Assembly (NCBI GenBank): GCA_965644315.1
Contig: CBFFRQ010000085.1
Coordinates: 1-56,464, forward strand
Length of the DNA stretch: 56,464 nt
Reading direction: 5' to 3'
From: Caecitellus pseudoparvulus
Lineage: Eukaryota > Bigyra: Bicosoecida
The notes beneath the pieces were generated by a model. That model had not been told where the DNA came from, ran no database searches, and saw only the letters and a program-made list of their open reading frames with translations. Each line of letters begins with the position of its first letter. Positions within the stretch are counted from its first letter, which is position 1. Shown here piece after piece: positions 31,847 to 44,900 of the stretch. A program made the position numbers and the translations under genes.

Positions 31847-32877
31847 ATGGCAGCGAGCCACGCGATGATGCGGGTGCGCATGTTGCAGAAACACATTGCA
31901 TTGGCGCGCCAGGCGCTTAGGCGGCAGGTGCACGCCGCCAGTGCAGGCGTACGGTGCGTGGTCAGCAGCGTTTCTGTGTGGCGTGCGCCACAGCGGCAAC
32001 GTGTCTCGTCAGCGAAGAGCGCCGTGCCACCCACCCCCTCCCCCTCTCCGCTCCCCACAGATCCTTTTCCAGCTCAGAGCAGGGTGGCGAGAAGTTCCGC
32101 CATGTCGGCGCCCGCAGCCCGCGCTTCCTGGACCTGAAGCATGACCCCGACTCTGACTGGCAGCCCAAGGATGACGAGAGTGACTACGAGTACCCCGTGT
32201 ACGCGGACGAGCACGAGCATGTCAGCACGGCGACGTGGCTGAAGTGGCTGCTCACCACCCTCCTGCAGGTGCTGGGCGCGCTGGCCCTCGTCGGCGGCGC
32301 CGCCAGCACCCTGGTGTCCCACGCCCTGGCCAAGAGCCAGGCGCTGGAAGACGCGACGGCTGTGCTGGCGGGGGCACAGCGGGACGCCGAAGAAGCGGCC
32401 ATGTTCCTGGACACCATCACGGAGCTGGCGGCGCTGGTGGAGGAGGCGCTGGGCGACTCCCCCGACGCCTGGGGCGCGGGGCCGGAAGCGGACCAGGAGT
32501 CAGGGGAGGCAGCCATGGCCTCTGCCACCCTGCGCAGCTCCGAGTGGATCCGGCGCCGGGCAGAGCTGGCCACGCTGCGCCTGGACAAGGTGGGCCCCAT
32601 GGTGCGGGAGCTGGCGCTGCTGCAGGAGGCGGGGCAAGGCACCCTGGCGCCCCTGCTGGCCACGCCCGCCCTGCTGCCGCGCATGGTGCTGCTGGCACAG
32701 GGGGAGGAGGACGTGTACACGGCCACATACCAGTGTGAGGTGAGCGGGCGGCGCCTGGCGGAGCAGCGCGCAGATGTGGGCAGCTGGATTGAGGGCATGA
32801 GCGTGGAGGGGTTGCCAGGCATGCTGGCGGCGGCCCAGCAGCGGGCAGCAGCGCGGCGCCTGGCGGAGCGGGCATGA
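31847..32877 (+). CDS. Single-pass membrane protein with basic N-terminus, possibly mitochondrial
   Basis: Exons are 31847-31953 and 32061-32877, joined CG|GTGCGT...CCACAG|A; 307 residues. The start MAASHAMMRVRMLQKHIALA continues with several Arg and no acidic residue for about 35 residues, like a mitochondrial presequence. Then come an acidic stretch (DPDSDWQPKDDESDYEYP), one membrane helix (WLKWLLTTLLQVLGALALVG, about 97-120), and a long helical, Ala/Glu-rich C-terminal part likely to form coiled coil. Unrecognised family. An inner-membrane protein facing the intermembrane space or matrix is possible but unproven. Ends 45 bp from the convergent oxygenase. Confidence 0.7.
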
Positions 32878-32922
32878 GGGGCGGCGCCCCGCCCCCAGCG
32901 ACGGCGGCAGTGGTGGCGCGCC

Positions 32923-34210
32923 TCATGCCTCCCCTGTGCTGCCGGCGCCCAGGTTGATGCTGGCCAGCTCCGCGTTGACCTGGTCCCCCGTCAGCACCGG
33001 CGGGTACGCCGCCACCGCCTCCGGGTCCTCCCCGAACACGCCCAGCGGCTCCAGCGTCGCGTCGGACGCGATGTGCGTGAAGCAAGTGGAGGAGATGCGC
33101 CACAGGGAGCGCCCCGCCTCAGCGGCTGCAGTGATGGCGGCAGCGGTCTCGTCCACCACCACCACCTCGTGGAAGCCCGCCTTGACGTGGCCCCCCGTCA
33201 GGTACTCCATCTGCTTGCCTGCCTGCATGAGCAGGCAGCCGTCAGGCACCGTCACGCGCAGCTTCGTGCCCTGCCGCGTCCAGATGAACAGGCCTGGGAA
33301 GCGCGACTTGCCGTGCACGGTGATGAAATTCAGGTCGTAGTGGAAGCCTGCCAGCACGGTGCCCTTGGCGCCGAACTTCTTGAAGTCGCTGGCAGTGGGC
33401 GCCAGCAAGTGCGCGCCGTGCTGCATGCGGTCAGAGAAGGCTGTCGCGCCCAGCCCGAAGCCAGTGGCGGCCATAGTGGCGATGTCTTGCCCTGCCCGCA
33501 GCAGCTTGGCGCCCCACCCGTCCATGGTCTCCTTCCACGCAGGGAAGCCCGCAGGCACCACTGGCTCCGCGTTCAGCTCGCCGAAGGCGGTGTCCTTGGG
33601 CCGCTCCCCCACCCGCCAGAAGAATCGCCACTTCACGTCGCGCTCAGGCGGGCACAGGGACAGCGGCTTGTCGGCGTCCTTGTACGCCCGCATGCGCTCG
33701 CAGTGGTCCTTGGGCAGCTCCGTGTTGCTAGGGGTGGCGCCCACTTGGTAGCTGCGAGGGGGAGGGGGAGGACTTGCGGCCGCGGTGCGATGTGACGCTT
33801 GCGTGATGTTGGGCGCCCAAGCAGCGTTGCCGCTGCGCTGCGCTCGCCGCAGCACCCACCTCAGGTCCTTGCGCACGTCCTTCTTGCGCTCCTCTTCAGG
33901 GGACTCGAAGTACTCCTCCAGCAAGTCCAGGAACCTGTGCTTCCCCGCACCACCGGCCGTGCATCAGTTGGACACCAGCGCGCGCCAATTTCCGCACGCA
34001 CCCATTGTTGTCTGCCTCCGAAACGCGCGGGTCGCGCACGATCAGGATGCTGTACTCGTGCAGCGCCTTTGCAACCTTTGCGCACTCCTCATCGTACGCC
34101 TTCTGGCTGGCCTCGTCGCCCTCCTTCAGCTCCAGCAGCTTGTTCAAGTCAATGACGGGCACGTGGCCATCAGTGGTGGGCACAGCACCGCTCGCAGCTG
34201 ACGCAGCCAT
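32923..34210 (-). CDS. 2-oxoglutarate/Fe(II)-dependent oxygenase, isopenicillin-N-synthase-like family
   Basis: Exons: 34002-34210, 33860-33934 and 32923-33751; 370 residues. The N-terminal DIOX_N-like part starts GHVPVIDLNKLLELKEG. The second intron (GTGGGT...CCCTCGCAG, 108 bp) is stop-free and in frame, but its pyrimidine-rich acceptor and the improbable Pro run it would encode favour splicing, giving a join before YQVGATPSNTELP. The jelly-roll core has HYD (the H-x-D iron ligands) in GFHYDLNFITVHG, a distal His in YLTGGHVKAGFHEV, and an R-x-S (WRISSTCF) as the 2OG-binding pair. All catalytic residues are therefore present. Substrate unknown; the protein is probably cytosolic (no signal peptide). 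Divergent with the USP gene. Confidence 0.85.
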
Positions 34211-34591
34211 GGTGTCGGCAGGGGGCTGGGCAGGTCGTGGGTGGGGACGCAACGAACTCGATTCGCGGGGCTGGGGAGGAAAGTCGTGCTCGTGGATTGG
34301 GAAAGTGCCGTGGGTCCACGGCTGTCGCTGGCTTGCCGCCTGAGCCGCAGAGAGAGTGGTTGCCTGGGCATGATGCAAGGGCGCGCAAAACCACCAAGCT
34401 CTGCCCACAGGAAGTGCGAGGGCACTAAACTCCACACACTGTGCCTTTTTCTGCACCCGCCCGTCTCACCGCAGGCGGACTGGCTGGAATTGCTGCCGCA
34501 GTCTTGTGGTGTTGCCTGGCCAACCCCGAGTTGGCAAGCAGCGTCTGAGCAGAAGTGCGGCGGCCGCACCTGATGCAGTGAAAGACGGCAC
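34211..34591. promoter_or_regulatory. Divergent promoter, 2OG oxygenase / USP
   Basis: 381 bp between start codons. A 75-200-codon antisense frame crosses it without features. No TATA box or tRNA recognised. Confidence 0.4.
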
Positions 34592-37500
34592 ATGGGCTGT
34601 GCTTGTAGCGCGGCGGGCTCTGCAGCCTCCTCGGCGTCGCCAGAGGACGTGGCCAGGACTGAGCATGGCCAGGGGCGCGTGTTGGACAGGTGGAATGGAC
34701 GGGCGGGTGATCTGGCCCGTGTCTCTCGCACGTTCGTGGAGGCCAAGGGAGACTTGGAGACGCTGGACAGGGACGCCTTTGTGAAGCTGTTTGACCTGCA
34801 TGACTTCCCAGCGGTGCGTCACGTGCTTCGGCGGGTTGGCAGAAACGCAGATGTGAAACGCCAGTCCCGCAGCTGCCAAGCCCAGCACAGCTACGCCGCA
34901 GCTGCCGAGGCGCTGCAGCGGCATGCATGCCGCAGACCTCAGCAAAACACCACGGTGCTCCCTGCCCTCGCAGGCGGCTGTGGATGCAGCCTTCCGCGTC
35001 TTTGACAAGGACGGCTCTGGTGCGGTGGACTTCCAGGAGCTCTGCTACGCGCTGTCCTTGTGCTTCCTGTCTGGCCAGGAGGAGCGCCTGCGTTTCCTCT
35101 TCAACATGTTCGACACGTCGGGCAGGGGGATCATGAGCCAGGCGCAGGCGGCTGCCCTGCTGCAGGCTGCCCTCAAGTCCCTGCAGCAGTTCGGCCTGGC
35201 GCCCACCAGTGCCCACGGCGACGACTCCGAGAGGCTGTGGCTGGAGCAGCAGCTGGCAGCGCTGCAGGATTGCATGCCTCCGCCCACGGGTGGTGCCCCA
35301 AGCGCGCCACCCGGCAGTGTGACCTTCGACGCCTTCCGCCAGTGGGCTGGCCGGGGCCCTGCCGCAGACCACATGCTGAAGGCTTTTGACGTGCTGCCTT
35401 CCCCACGCAAGCAGCGCCTGGCGGTGAAGGTGGCTTTGGGGTGTGCCGGCTTCCGTTCAGCCGACGTCTGGTACGTGCTGCCTTCTGCCTGGTGGCGGCA
35501 GTGGGCGCAGTTCACCGCCTTCCACGAGGTGGACGATCGGCGGGAACTGGCTGAGGAGCTGCTGCCGCACTGGGGTGGGGGCTTGTCGCAAGCCCCACCC
35601 GGTGAGGAAGGCGGAGATGCCCCCCCCCTTAACCCAGCCACCAACATCCCCCCCGGCTGTGGCGTGCCCTTTGTCCACGAGGCGTACCGGGTGGTGCACG
35701 AGTTGCCCGCGGCAGGAGGGGCCAAGGAGGCCAAGGAAGAGGAGGAGGAGGGGGTGCCCGCACCAGTGTTGGTGCCGTCTTCTCCCCCCGTGCGGCAAGT
35801 GAGCGTGGGACACGGGGGGGTCATGCCAGGACCCATCGACTGCTCCGCGCTGCTGGCGCCGGCCCCCTCCGCCAGTGCCAGCCCACGGCAGCTATCAGCA
35901 GAGCTCCGGTCGGGCCTCGTCCCAGACTACGATTTTGTCTTGCTGCCTGCCACCGTGTGGCGCTTGTTCGTGCGGTGGTACGGCCTGGCGAAGGGAGTGG
36001 GCGCCGTGCCGCGCCGGGTCCTCTGCGACGCTGGCGCCCTGTCCGTGGAGCTGTACCCGCCTGTCCTGACCTTCCTGCTGGCGGCACACGACGGCCGCCC
36101 CGACCCACGCACAGAGGTGTCTGTCATGGTGAGCCGCAGCACACCGCTGGCAGCCCTGCACGCACTTGCACGGCAAGAGTTCGGGTACCACCCGCTGCCC
36201 CTGCCAAGCGACCCCCCGCACGCGGGCGCGCTGGTGCAGGCGCTGAGGACCACTTGTCACGCCCAGCCGGTCGCCCAACCAGTGCAGCTGTTCTTGCAGG
36301 AGTTCTCTCCCTGCCCCTGGCAGGCTGCCGAGCCGCTGGCGCTGCAGGTGGCGTCGCCTACCAAGCCCCCCTCTGTCACGGCCAGAACTATTTCGTCATC
36401 AGATGTCGCCAGGCTCAGGAGCCGGCTGTGGCTGGCGCTTCCCCAGGCTGACGCAGCGGATAACCCACCGTGGCGCCGCCTGCACCCTTGCCCCAGTACA
36501 GTCCTGCAGCAGCACATCGCCGCCCTTGCGCAGGGCGCGGCGACAGACTGCTTGCCCGCCCTGCATGCAGGCAACACGCCCATTGCGCTGGCTGGGCTTG
36601 GGTCGGGTTCCCGGCTGATGCTGGAGGTTGCCATGCCCCCCCAAGCCCACGCCCGGGACCTGCACGCCAAGGCCTTCTCGGCGTCGTTTGGCTGGTTCTG
36701 GCCGTGTGCGTTGCTGGACTGCGAGGCCTGGGCCGAGGATGACCGGCCCGGCATGGTGCCTGCCAGCCAAGAGGTGCACATTCCCCTGCCGCGCATCCCG
36801 GTGCCCGATGCGGCAGAGGGCGTGGACGAGGGCACTCCAGCGCGATGCCCGGCTGGAACCCTGCTCCTCCACGCGCCTGTGTCTTCGTGGCGATATGGAC
36901 GATGGGCGGCGCCGTGGATGTCGCACCCACTTCCACCACAGAAATCGCCGGGCCTCCTGGCCGGTGGCAGCGTCAAGGTGTTTGAAGTGCTGCCGCCGCC
37001 GCTGCCTGTGCCCCAAGCAGTGGACGTTCTTGTGGACGGCCAGTGGCAGGCGGGGAACGTGGCAGCGGCACCCAGCGAAGCGGCGAGCCAGTCCCCCTGG
37101 CGCCTGAAAGTCCTAGGCAGCAAGCGTGGCAGTCCAGCCACCGAGGTGCACGTGCCACCTGAGCAGGTTCACGTGGCGCCGCCAGGCTGGCGGTGCGCCA
37201 CCCCGCCCTTCACAGGCAAGCGCTGGGGCCCTGGGCACTCCAAGCATGGGGCAACTGTGGCACGTGCGTGGAGGGCTGTGCTGCAGCGTGAAGACACACT
37301 GAAGGGGGGCGCAAAGCGCGCCAAGGGCAAGGCGTGGTGGGAGGGTCTCTGGTGGGCCAGGCGGCCCCGCAAGTCTGCTGCCCGTGAGCGCCCGAAGAAG
37401 GTCGGGCCTGGCAGGGAAACGACGACCACTGCCCAATTTGCCGACACGGCCGAAGGCAGCGCCACGCAAGTCGTCCCACTGGCTTCAGCCCACACTGCCC

Positions 37501-40500
37501 ACCACCGGCGGGCGGGCACGGGGCATGGAGGGAAGGATGGAGAGTCAGTGCAGTCCTCCGTCCACTCTGCCGTGAGCGGAGCATCGGCCGCCAAAGCTGG
37601 CAGTGTAGACACTGCTGCATCCTCACGGAAGGAAGCTGGCACTGTGGGCTCGACAGGCTCCGCAGCCGGCGGCGAGGAGAGTGGGCGGGCGAGCGGGTGC
37701 GCCGGCTTTTCTCAGCAGCCGACGGACGTACTGGAGGAGCACGCTTGGCGGGCTGGCACCGACCCTGACCTGTGGGGCTTTGACACAGCTGCTTTCTTGT
37801 GGGGCGAAGAGGGCCACCTTGCGGCCGAGGGGGAGGAAGCGCCCTCTGCCGAGGCGCTGGTGTTGCGGAGCAGGTGGTGGGTGGTGCGGGTGGCCGAGGA
37901 GTGGGCTGTGCATGTGGACATGGCCCCAGCCATGCAGAGCTCGTCAGAGGGCAGCGCCAAGCTGCTCGCTGCAACCACGAGCAATTCCGCCACCGCAGCC
38001 GTGGCACAGGGAGAACTCTGGGGCACAGGCGGAGGCGTGGTGTTGCAGGGAAACCACAGGCAGTCCCGTCTCCTTGGAGGCGCCACTGGGCTGGCAAACC
38101 TCGGCAACACTTGCTACATGAACGTGATTCTGCAGTGCCTTGCAGCTACACCACTGCTGAACCGTTTCATGTCATCAGGCAACTTCCGGCCCGAGGTAAA
38201 CTCGTCCAATCCGCTTGGGTCAGGTGGACGACTGGCGCGCACCCTGGGTGAGCTGCTGCACGTCATGTGGGCCGGGACTCACAAGTGGGTGTCCCCGTCC
38301 AGTTTCAAGGAAGCGCTGACCACTGCAAAGCCATGGTTTGCCGGGCGCGAGCAGCACGATGCCATGGAACTGCTGGGGCAGCTGCTGGATTGTCTCCACG
38401 AAGACCTCAGCCGTGTTTCCACAAAGCAGCGAGAGGAAGTGCTGGCGGCTCGACGCCGCGTGTCCAAGTCACAAAGCCAGGCAAAACAGCCCACAGAAGG
38501 ATCCAAGGGCACGGCAAGGGCGGGAGGGGCACCCCCACCAGCCTTTGAGGGCGCGCACGTTACAAGTGAAATGACGAGCGTGCCGCGTGATGCAGAGGGC
38601 GGGCGCCCCACGCCCTCTCACCCGGGAATTGCCTCAGCGGGCGGCCCCCCGCACAGTGTTGAACGGGTAGCTTCGAACACTGAAGCCAAGGATGCACCGC
38701 CAACACTCACCTTTGACGCAGCAGCTCCTGATATCCCCGACGGGCAGGGGGAGTCCAAGCATGCGTACGACTCCAAAGAGGACGAGCCGTCCCCTCGACC
38801 GCCCCCTTCAGGGAGGGGCCCTAGCTTGGCACACCCCCTCGATGTGTCAGCTTGTGTCCATGATGCTGTCGGACACCGACTGGGGCGCAGCGGCTCCCTG
38901 GCCTCGGTGGACCTGTCGGGTGTTCCTCCCAGCTCCGACGGGCAGGGGCACGAGCCGGTGGGCGTGGCTCTTGGGGAGTACTCCTTGCTCAAGAGCGACC
39001 CAGCCACCCTGCTGTCCCACGCGGAAGCTGCAAATCAAAGCTGGGTGCAGCACTTGCTGCTGAACCGTTCCGCGGTGGTGGACCTTTTCCAAGGCCAGTA
39101 CCAGGCCCGCACCGTATGCCAGCATTGCAGGTATGAGTCAGTGTCATTTCAGCCGTTCATGAGCTTGACTTTGCCCATACCGACGTTTTCCACAATGCCA
39201 CTGGAAGTAGTTGTGCACTCCTTGTCGTGTGGGTGGCAAGGGGGGGCTGTCCGCCCAGCAGGGGCTTGGGTTTCGCCTCCAACGCAAGGGCCTGCCATGC
39301 AGGCCGAGAAAAGTATCGACGTCGGTGGCGATTCACAAGGCTTTGAAGCCATTGCGCCAGCTCTGCGATGCCCCGTTCCAATGCGAGGCGCCTTGCTCAT
39401 TCGAAAGCATGTGACCTTCGCTGATGTCGTGCGGCAGCTGCAGGGCGCTGTCTGCAGTACACAAGGCACTCTGTCAGGCGATGCAGGGGGCTTGCTGGAC
39501 TTTCAGCTTGCCGAAGTGAGGAGCCACAGGTTCCTCCGCGTCTTCCGAAGCTCCAGCACCGTATCCCCTTCCCTCAAACTTCGCGACGATGCACTTCTCT
39601 CCTTCGACGCCTGCGAGTACACGCCGCCCAGCCAGCGCCTTCAAGGCGAAGAGCAAGCTTTGCCACCGAAGCTCGTGGCTATTCATAAGCCCCTGCATTG
39701 GTGTCAAGTCGCAGGCCATCCGGCATTGCCATATCCCCGGCAAGGCCCCGACAGCTGCCCAGTTGGTAGCTCAACTGGCCACGCAGCTGGGCAAAGCGCA
39801 GAGGCCTCCAGCAAGGGACTACAACACTGTGCTGTGGGAGATCGCGTGGATGCAAAGGACTCGCAAGGTGCTTGGTATCCTTCGACGGTTGTGAACAGGT
39901 GGAGCGACGCTGGGCAGACGCTCGTGCGCATTCACTTTGACTACTTTCCAGTCAAGTGGGACGAGACTTTTGTGCTCCCAAGTACTAAGCTCGCAGTGCT
40001 GGGGAGGCACACTGCCTCGGCATGCCTCCTGCCCCAGCCCTTTGCTGTGCCAGAGGCAGGGCTGAGTGTGGCCTTCGCGTCGCCTGCGGCCTCTACCACT
40101 GCCTCCTCCAAGAAGACGCGGCTTCAAGAAGCTCTGGTGGCAGTGCAAGTAGTTCACAGGGCCCCCCAGCACCGCACGGTGCGCCGCACAACCCGGCGGG
40201 AGGTTGAGATCGTGACCCCCACGAAAGTCAGTTTGCCGGACAGGTCGGGAGCTGCAAAATCCGAAACGCGCACCTCCCGCACGACGCAGTGGCAAGACGT
40301 TACGGAAGATCAGCGTGTCACATCGTGGCATTGCTTTGGGCAACCGCTGATGCTGCACTTTTCGTCTCTGCTCAGTTCTTGCCAGGTCGCTGAGTTGGTT
40401 GCGGCCCATGCAGGACGCTTCATGGCCTCGAACATCTCGGAGGCTCCTGCGCAGCAGCTGGCTGATGGCACGGCAGCCACCCTGGCCTCGTACTCGTCGG

Positions 40501-41915
40501 AGTATCTGAGCCTCATGAAGACAGTCGCTGCAGCCAGCAGTGTCGAGGGGCAGGGCAGCCGCGGCGATGCACAGGCTCTGTCAACAAGCGACCACGCAGA
40601 CGACCAACAGCAGAACGCCAGTGTATTGACTGCCGTGGAACTGCGCTTGGAGTGCGTAAAGCGGCTGTTCTCACACGCCCCTTTCGAACTCCGACTGGTC
40701 TCGGAGCGCGACTTGGCGTCCAGCAGCAAAGGCACGCTTCTGAAGCCGTCAGTCCAGCCTCTGAACCTACTGAAAGGCTCCTCCATTGCCGTGCACTGGC
40801 ATGATCCAGCAGCCTACTCCGCAGTCGCACCTCTGTTTTCGTGTGTCGGCTTGGTCCCTGCGCCGCCTTGCCTGCTGTCGAAGCATCTGGTGCAGGGTCT
40901 GCGCGCCAGTGGTGTGCTTGGCCAAGCCTCCGCAAGCGAAGACGAGTGTACTGCCTTGGCAGCAGCTGCCCACCAGGCTGTGCGAGGTAATCTTGCCGTT
41001 GGAGCAGCTGCTGTCCCTGTTGTGTTGCTGGGCTCGACACAGCAGGTGCTGCCCGAAGGCGTTGAGCTGGCACCTGCCGTGGTCACCGCCCTACAGAGCG
41101 CGGAAGGTGGTGAGGCGGCAAACCATTCGTTGCTTCCTTCGTGTGGATCTACAGCCGTGCACGCGAGCTTGGGGCAAGTGCGAGCGCTGCAAGCCCATCG
41201 CTTGCAGCGCCGAGCAGGGGAGGGTGCGCCGCCCAGCCCGGCCTGTGAGTCGACGCCGAGCCAATGGGTCGGGAACCCCGCGACCACCATTTCTCTGGAA
41301 TCGTGTTTTGACGCGTTTACAAAGGTTGAGAAGCTACCGGCATGGAGGTGTGAGCAGTGCTCCGAGACAGGGGGCGTGCGCAGCACAGCGCTGTGGCGTC
41401 TGCCAGACATCCTCGTCCTGCAGCTGGCCCGATTCCGCTTCAATGAGTTCGAACGAGAAAAACTGCACCACCCCATTGCCTTTCCCGTGGACCACATGAA
41501 TGTCGCGCCGTGGGTGGCGCCAGCTCCCCTCCTGCATGAGGCGCTGTCTGGGGAAGCAGCAGGGAATGGCCCACCTCAACGGCTGGCGCAGTCCTCGTCG
41601 ACGGCTTCAGCGCCATCATTCGCGGAGATGCCTACAGACTTCACCAACATGCTGCGGGCAGAGTACGACTTGTATGCAGTGGTGCACCACCACGGACAGA
41701 TGGGATCAGGGCACTACACCGCCGTGTGCAAAGTCCCCCTTTCAGGCGACGGCGGTGACGGAGACGCGTGGCTCCGTTTCGACGACAGGCACGTGGAGGC
41801 GGCGCCTGACCCCAGTGAGTGTATTTCCCCCTCAGCTGCGTACGTGCTGTTTTACCGCAGGCGGCACTTGTCGCCTCGGAACGTCATCAGCCTGAAGGGC
41901 GCTGGCATCGCATGA
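34592..41915 (+). CDS. Giant EF-hand / DUSP / USP deubiquitinase, USP32-like, with predicted N-terminal lipidation
   Basis: Exons are 34592-34813 and 34974-41915 (GCG|GTGCGT...CTCGCAG|GCG); 2,387 residues. The start MGCACSAAG fits N-myristoylation plus palmitoylation. EF-hands: VFDKDGSGAVDFQEL (about 85) and a weaker second one (MFDTSGRG). DUSP domain: WYVLPSAWWRQWAQF (about 240). Catalytic Cys box: GLANLGNTCYMNVILQCLA, Cys about 1121. QHDAMELLGQLLD follows, then zinc-type CQHC and CEQC pairs. His box: GQMGSGHYTAV (about 2323), then WLRFDD and AYVLFYRR. The catalytic domain is split by long insertions, one carrying a Tudor/MBT-like motif (GDRVDAKDSQGAWYPSTVV to KWDETFVLP, about 1694-1750). 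Cys, His and the usual Asp-containing motif are present, so activity is expected. Some in-frame introns could hide in the long exon. Confidence 0.88.
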
Positions 41916-41986
41916 GCTACACGCCCCCGCGTCAGCACCAGCGTCGCTGCGCAAGCGCTCCACTCGCCTATGCCTCCAGCCCCAGC

Positions 41987-44900
41987 CTACTTGTGAAGCA
42001 TGGAGGGTGTCCTGGACGGGTCAGCCTCTGCCCCATCGTCCACCGGCCAGTCTTGTCCCGTGCCGGCCAGCGCGCCGGCTGCACCCATGTGTGCTGAATG
42101 CATCATGGATAAGTCATCCCAGTAGCCTTGCACTCCGCTCTCCCAGTCGCCGTCGGAGAGCGCGCCATCGGCGTCATCCTCCTCCCATCTGCTGGGGGCG
42201 ACAGTGCCGCCCCCCCCGCCCAGCTCAGTGACGTCCAGCCCCACAGCCTCGCTAAGCCTGAATCCCAGGCGCCCTGGGGATGCCTCCAAGTCGGAGCCCG
42301 CCCCGGCAACCGCCAGACCACCGTCTCGCCAGGCATCTGATGCTGACAGGTCAGACATGCCCGACTCGGCCAGCCCAGGGTTGTACCCGCCACTGGCCAG
42401 CGCCATCCACTCCTGTGGTGGTGGGGCTACTCCACGCGGTACATCGGTCGCGGCAGCCGCACACCACTCCTTGTTGTGCAGCATGAAGCGCCGGCTTTGC
42501 AGCGCATCTGCAAGGTGGATCTGAGGCGCATCTGGGTCTCCCTTCACAGAGTTGCGCAGGGCATCAATGCTCGTGGCAAGGGCACCGTCGACCGCCGCTG
42601 CCACGCGTTCATTGGCGTGCAGCGCAAACTCGGCAAGGCGGGGGAGCAGATCCCCTGCGCAGCCTGGCCCAACGACCGCTTGAAAGACTGACGGGAAGTA
42701 TGCCAGCCTGCGCAGGACATCTGCAATTTGTGCGACCAGCTCCACATCGGACGCTGAGTCTTGCAGCAGCCCAGAGAGGTGCGGGAGGCAACGGGAAGAC
42801 GCCAGGACAGACGCGCCCCTCTCATCCAACGCGGCAACCTGCATCACCATCACAGCAGCGAGCACGACATCCCCCTGCGCGTAGCCAGGGTTGCTCGCCT
42901 CCTCCAGCACCCGCAGCATGCCATGCTCTGTCAGGAGCGTGACGACACTCCAGCCGTCCGGCAAGTCAAGTGGCGTCAGGTGCGCCAGGAGGCGCAGCAC
43001 CTCTGGAACGACGGCCTCGTCAGGCGGGGACATGAGCAAGCTCAGAAGCTTGGGCACCAATGGCGCCCACAATCCCTGCATGCTGTACTCAAACGTGTCC
43101 AGTAGCGGCGCGTCGTCTTCCTCGGCCGTGTCAGCCAGCTGCCACTTACCCCGCCCAACGATGTCCTGCACGACCGACGCCTCCAGGCGCAGCAGGTCGT
43201 CATCTGTCGCCTCTGCTTCGCCATCGACGCCGTGTACGGAATCAGCATCTTCGTCCGAGGTGAGGCTCACCTGCTTCCGCGCCGCTGCCCGGCGCAGGTC
43301 GATGCCCAGCAAGTCGGCTTCCGTTTGAGCCCTGGCCACACGCATGCGTCGGAGGGCGCGCGCGTGTGCACCGGCCTCCACTTCATCCGCAGCACGTGCC
43401 TGGGTGTCATACGTCCACACAGCGACATTGACGAGCACCTTGAGCAATGGCCAGTCGCCAGAGGAGAGCGCTCGCTGCAGCAGGGCGCCCAACGCACCCC
43501 GCCGGCGCGCCACGACTTTTGCCCCCGCCGGGGCAGCCGAGACATTTGTGATTAACGCGAGGAGCTCTGGAGGCAGTGTAGGGGACGGCATCTTGAGCAC
43601 CATTTTCAAGATGGTCTCAGCAGCGCCGCACTTGGCCAGCGCACCCCTCGCAGCAGGCACCTCGGAGAGTTTGGCCATGAGGCGGAGGGTGAAGCGGCGC
43701 AGCGCTGGGGTGCTCAGCGCTGGTGCTAGGCGCTCCACGAGGCCCTTGGACACCATGTCCGCGGCCAATGCTGGCTCGAAGGCCATGTTGTACAGCAGCC
43801 GTGTGAGGGCATTTGCGAGGGCTTCCTGCTGTGGCGGCCTCGGCAGCAGGGACACGAGGCGGGGCAGCGCGCCCAAGTCGCTCATGTCAGCAATGTTCTG
43901 GGCGACCAGGCTGAGCTTGCGCAAGAAGACAGTCACCAGCATGATGAGGTCGGGGTAGGGATGCTCCAGCATGGGCACCAGCAAGCCCACGATGCCGCGC
44001 TTGTGCAGGGCTTTCTCCACGTGTACGTCCTCAGCTAAGTTCAACAACAGGTACAAGGCGGGGAAGAGCAGCTTCTCCTGGCGCTTGCCCAGCAGCCGTG
44101 ATCGCACGCGCTCGCGCAGGATATCCACCTTGCCATCAGGCAGGGGCTTCATCTTGAGCGCAGCTGCTGCCATGTCCCGCGCTCGCTGCAGCTGGCGCCC
44201 TTCCATGCCCGTGGCAGAGGCGGCCTGCTGTTCATCGGCAGAGTCATCTTCGTGCCCTTCTCTGTCTTCGTCATCTGCTTCCTTGCCTTGGCTTGCGCGT
44301 GCTTTGCGGGCTGCTTTGTTTTTGGCGCGTTTCAGGCGCACGAGCTGGTCTGCTGCGGCGCGGAGGTCAGCGTCTTCCTGCCGAATTGCAGCCTCCGCAG
44401 CGGCATCTCCTGCTTGCTGTGCAGCCGCGAGGGCGGCTAGACGGCGCAGGTCCGCGCTGCGCGCTGCGTGGCGCTTGTGCTCCAGCTCCACCACCTGCAG
44501 CGTCATGTCCACGACGCCATGCTCGGTGAGGGTGGCGTGCAGCTGGGAGAAGTGAGACATGGCATAGAAGATCTGCATGAGCACGGTCGTGACGTCGGTG
44601 TTCTTCTTGAAGTCCTCCCGCAAAGTGCGGCTGAGGGCCCCCAGCACAGTTGGGTTGCCCACAACTGCTTCGATGGTGGCGGGGTCCCGCACGAGGGCCA
44701 GCAACAGCCGCAGGGCCTGCAAGCGCAGCGCAGGGTCCACTTCATATATCCCCTCCAAATAGTCCTCCACACGGTCAGGGTGGGCCTCGGATTCCGCCTC
44801 AAGCCGCGCTGCCCCTGCTTTGGCCGCCTCGGCTTGCCACTTGTCCGAGTACTTGGCCTCTTCCTTGCGTCGCTGCCGGGCAGCGTCTGCGTCGATGGGT

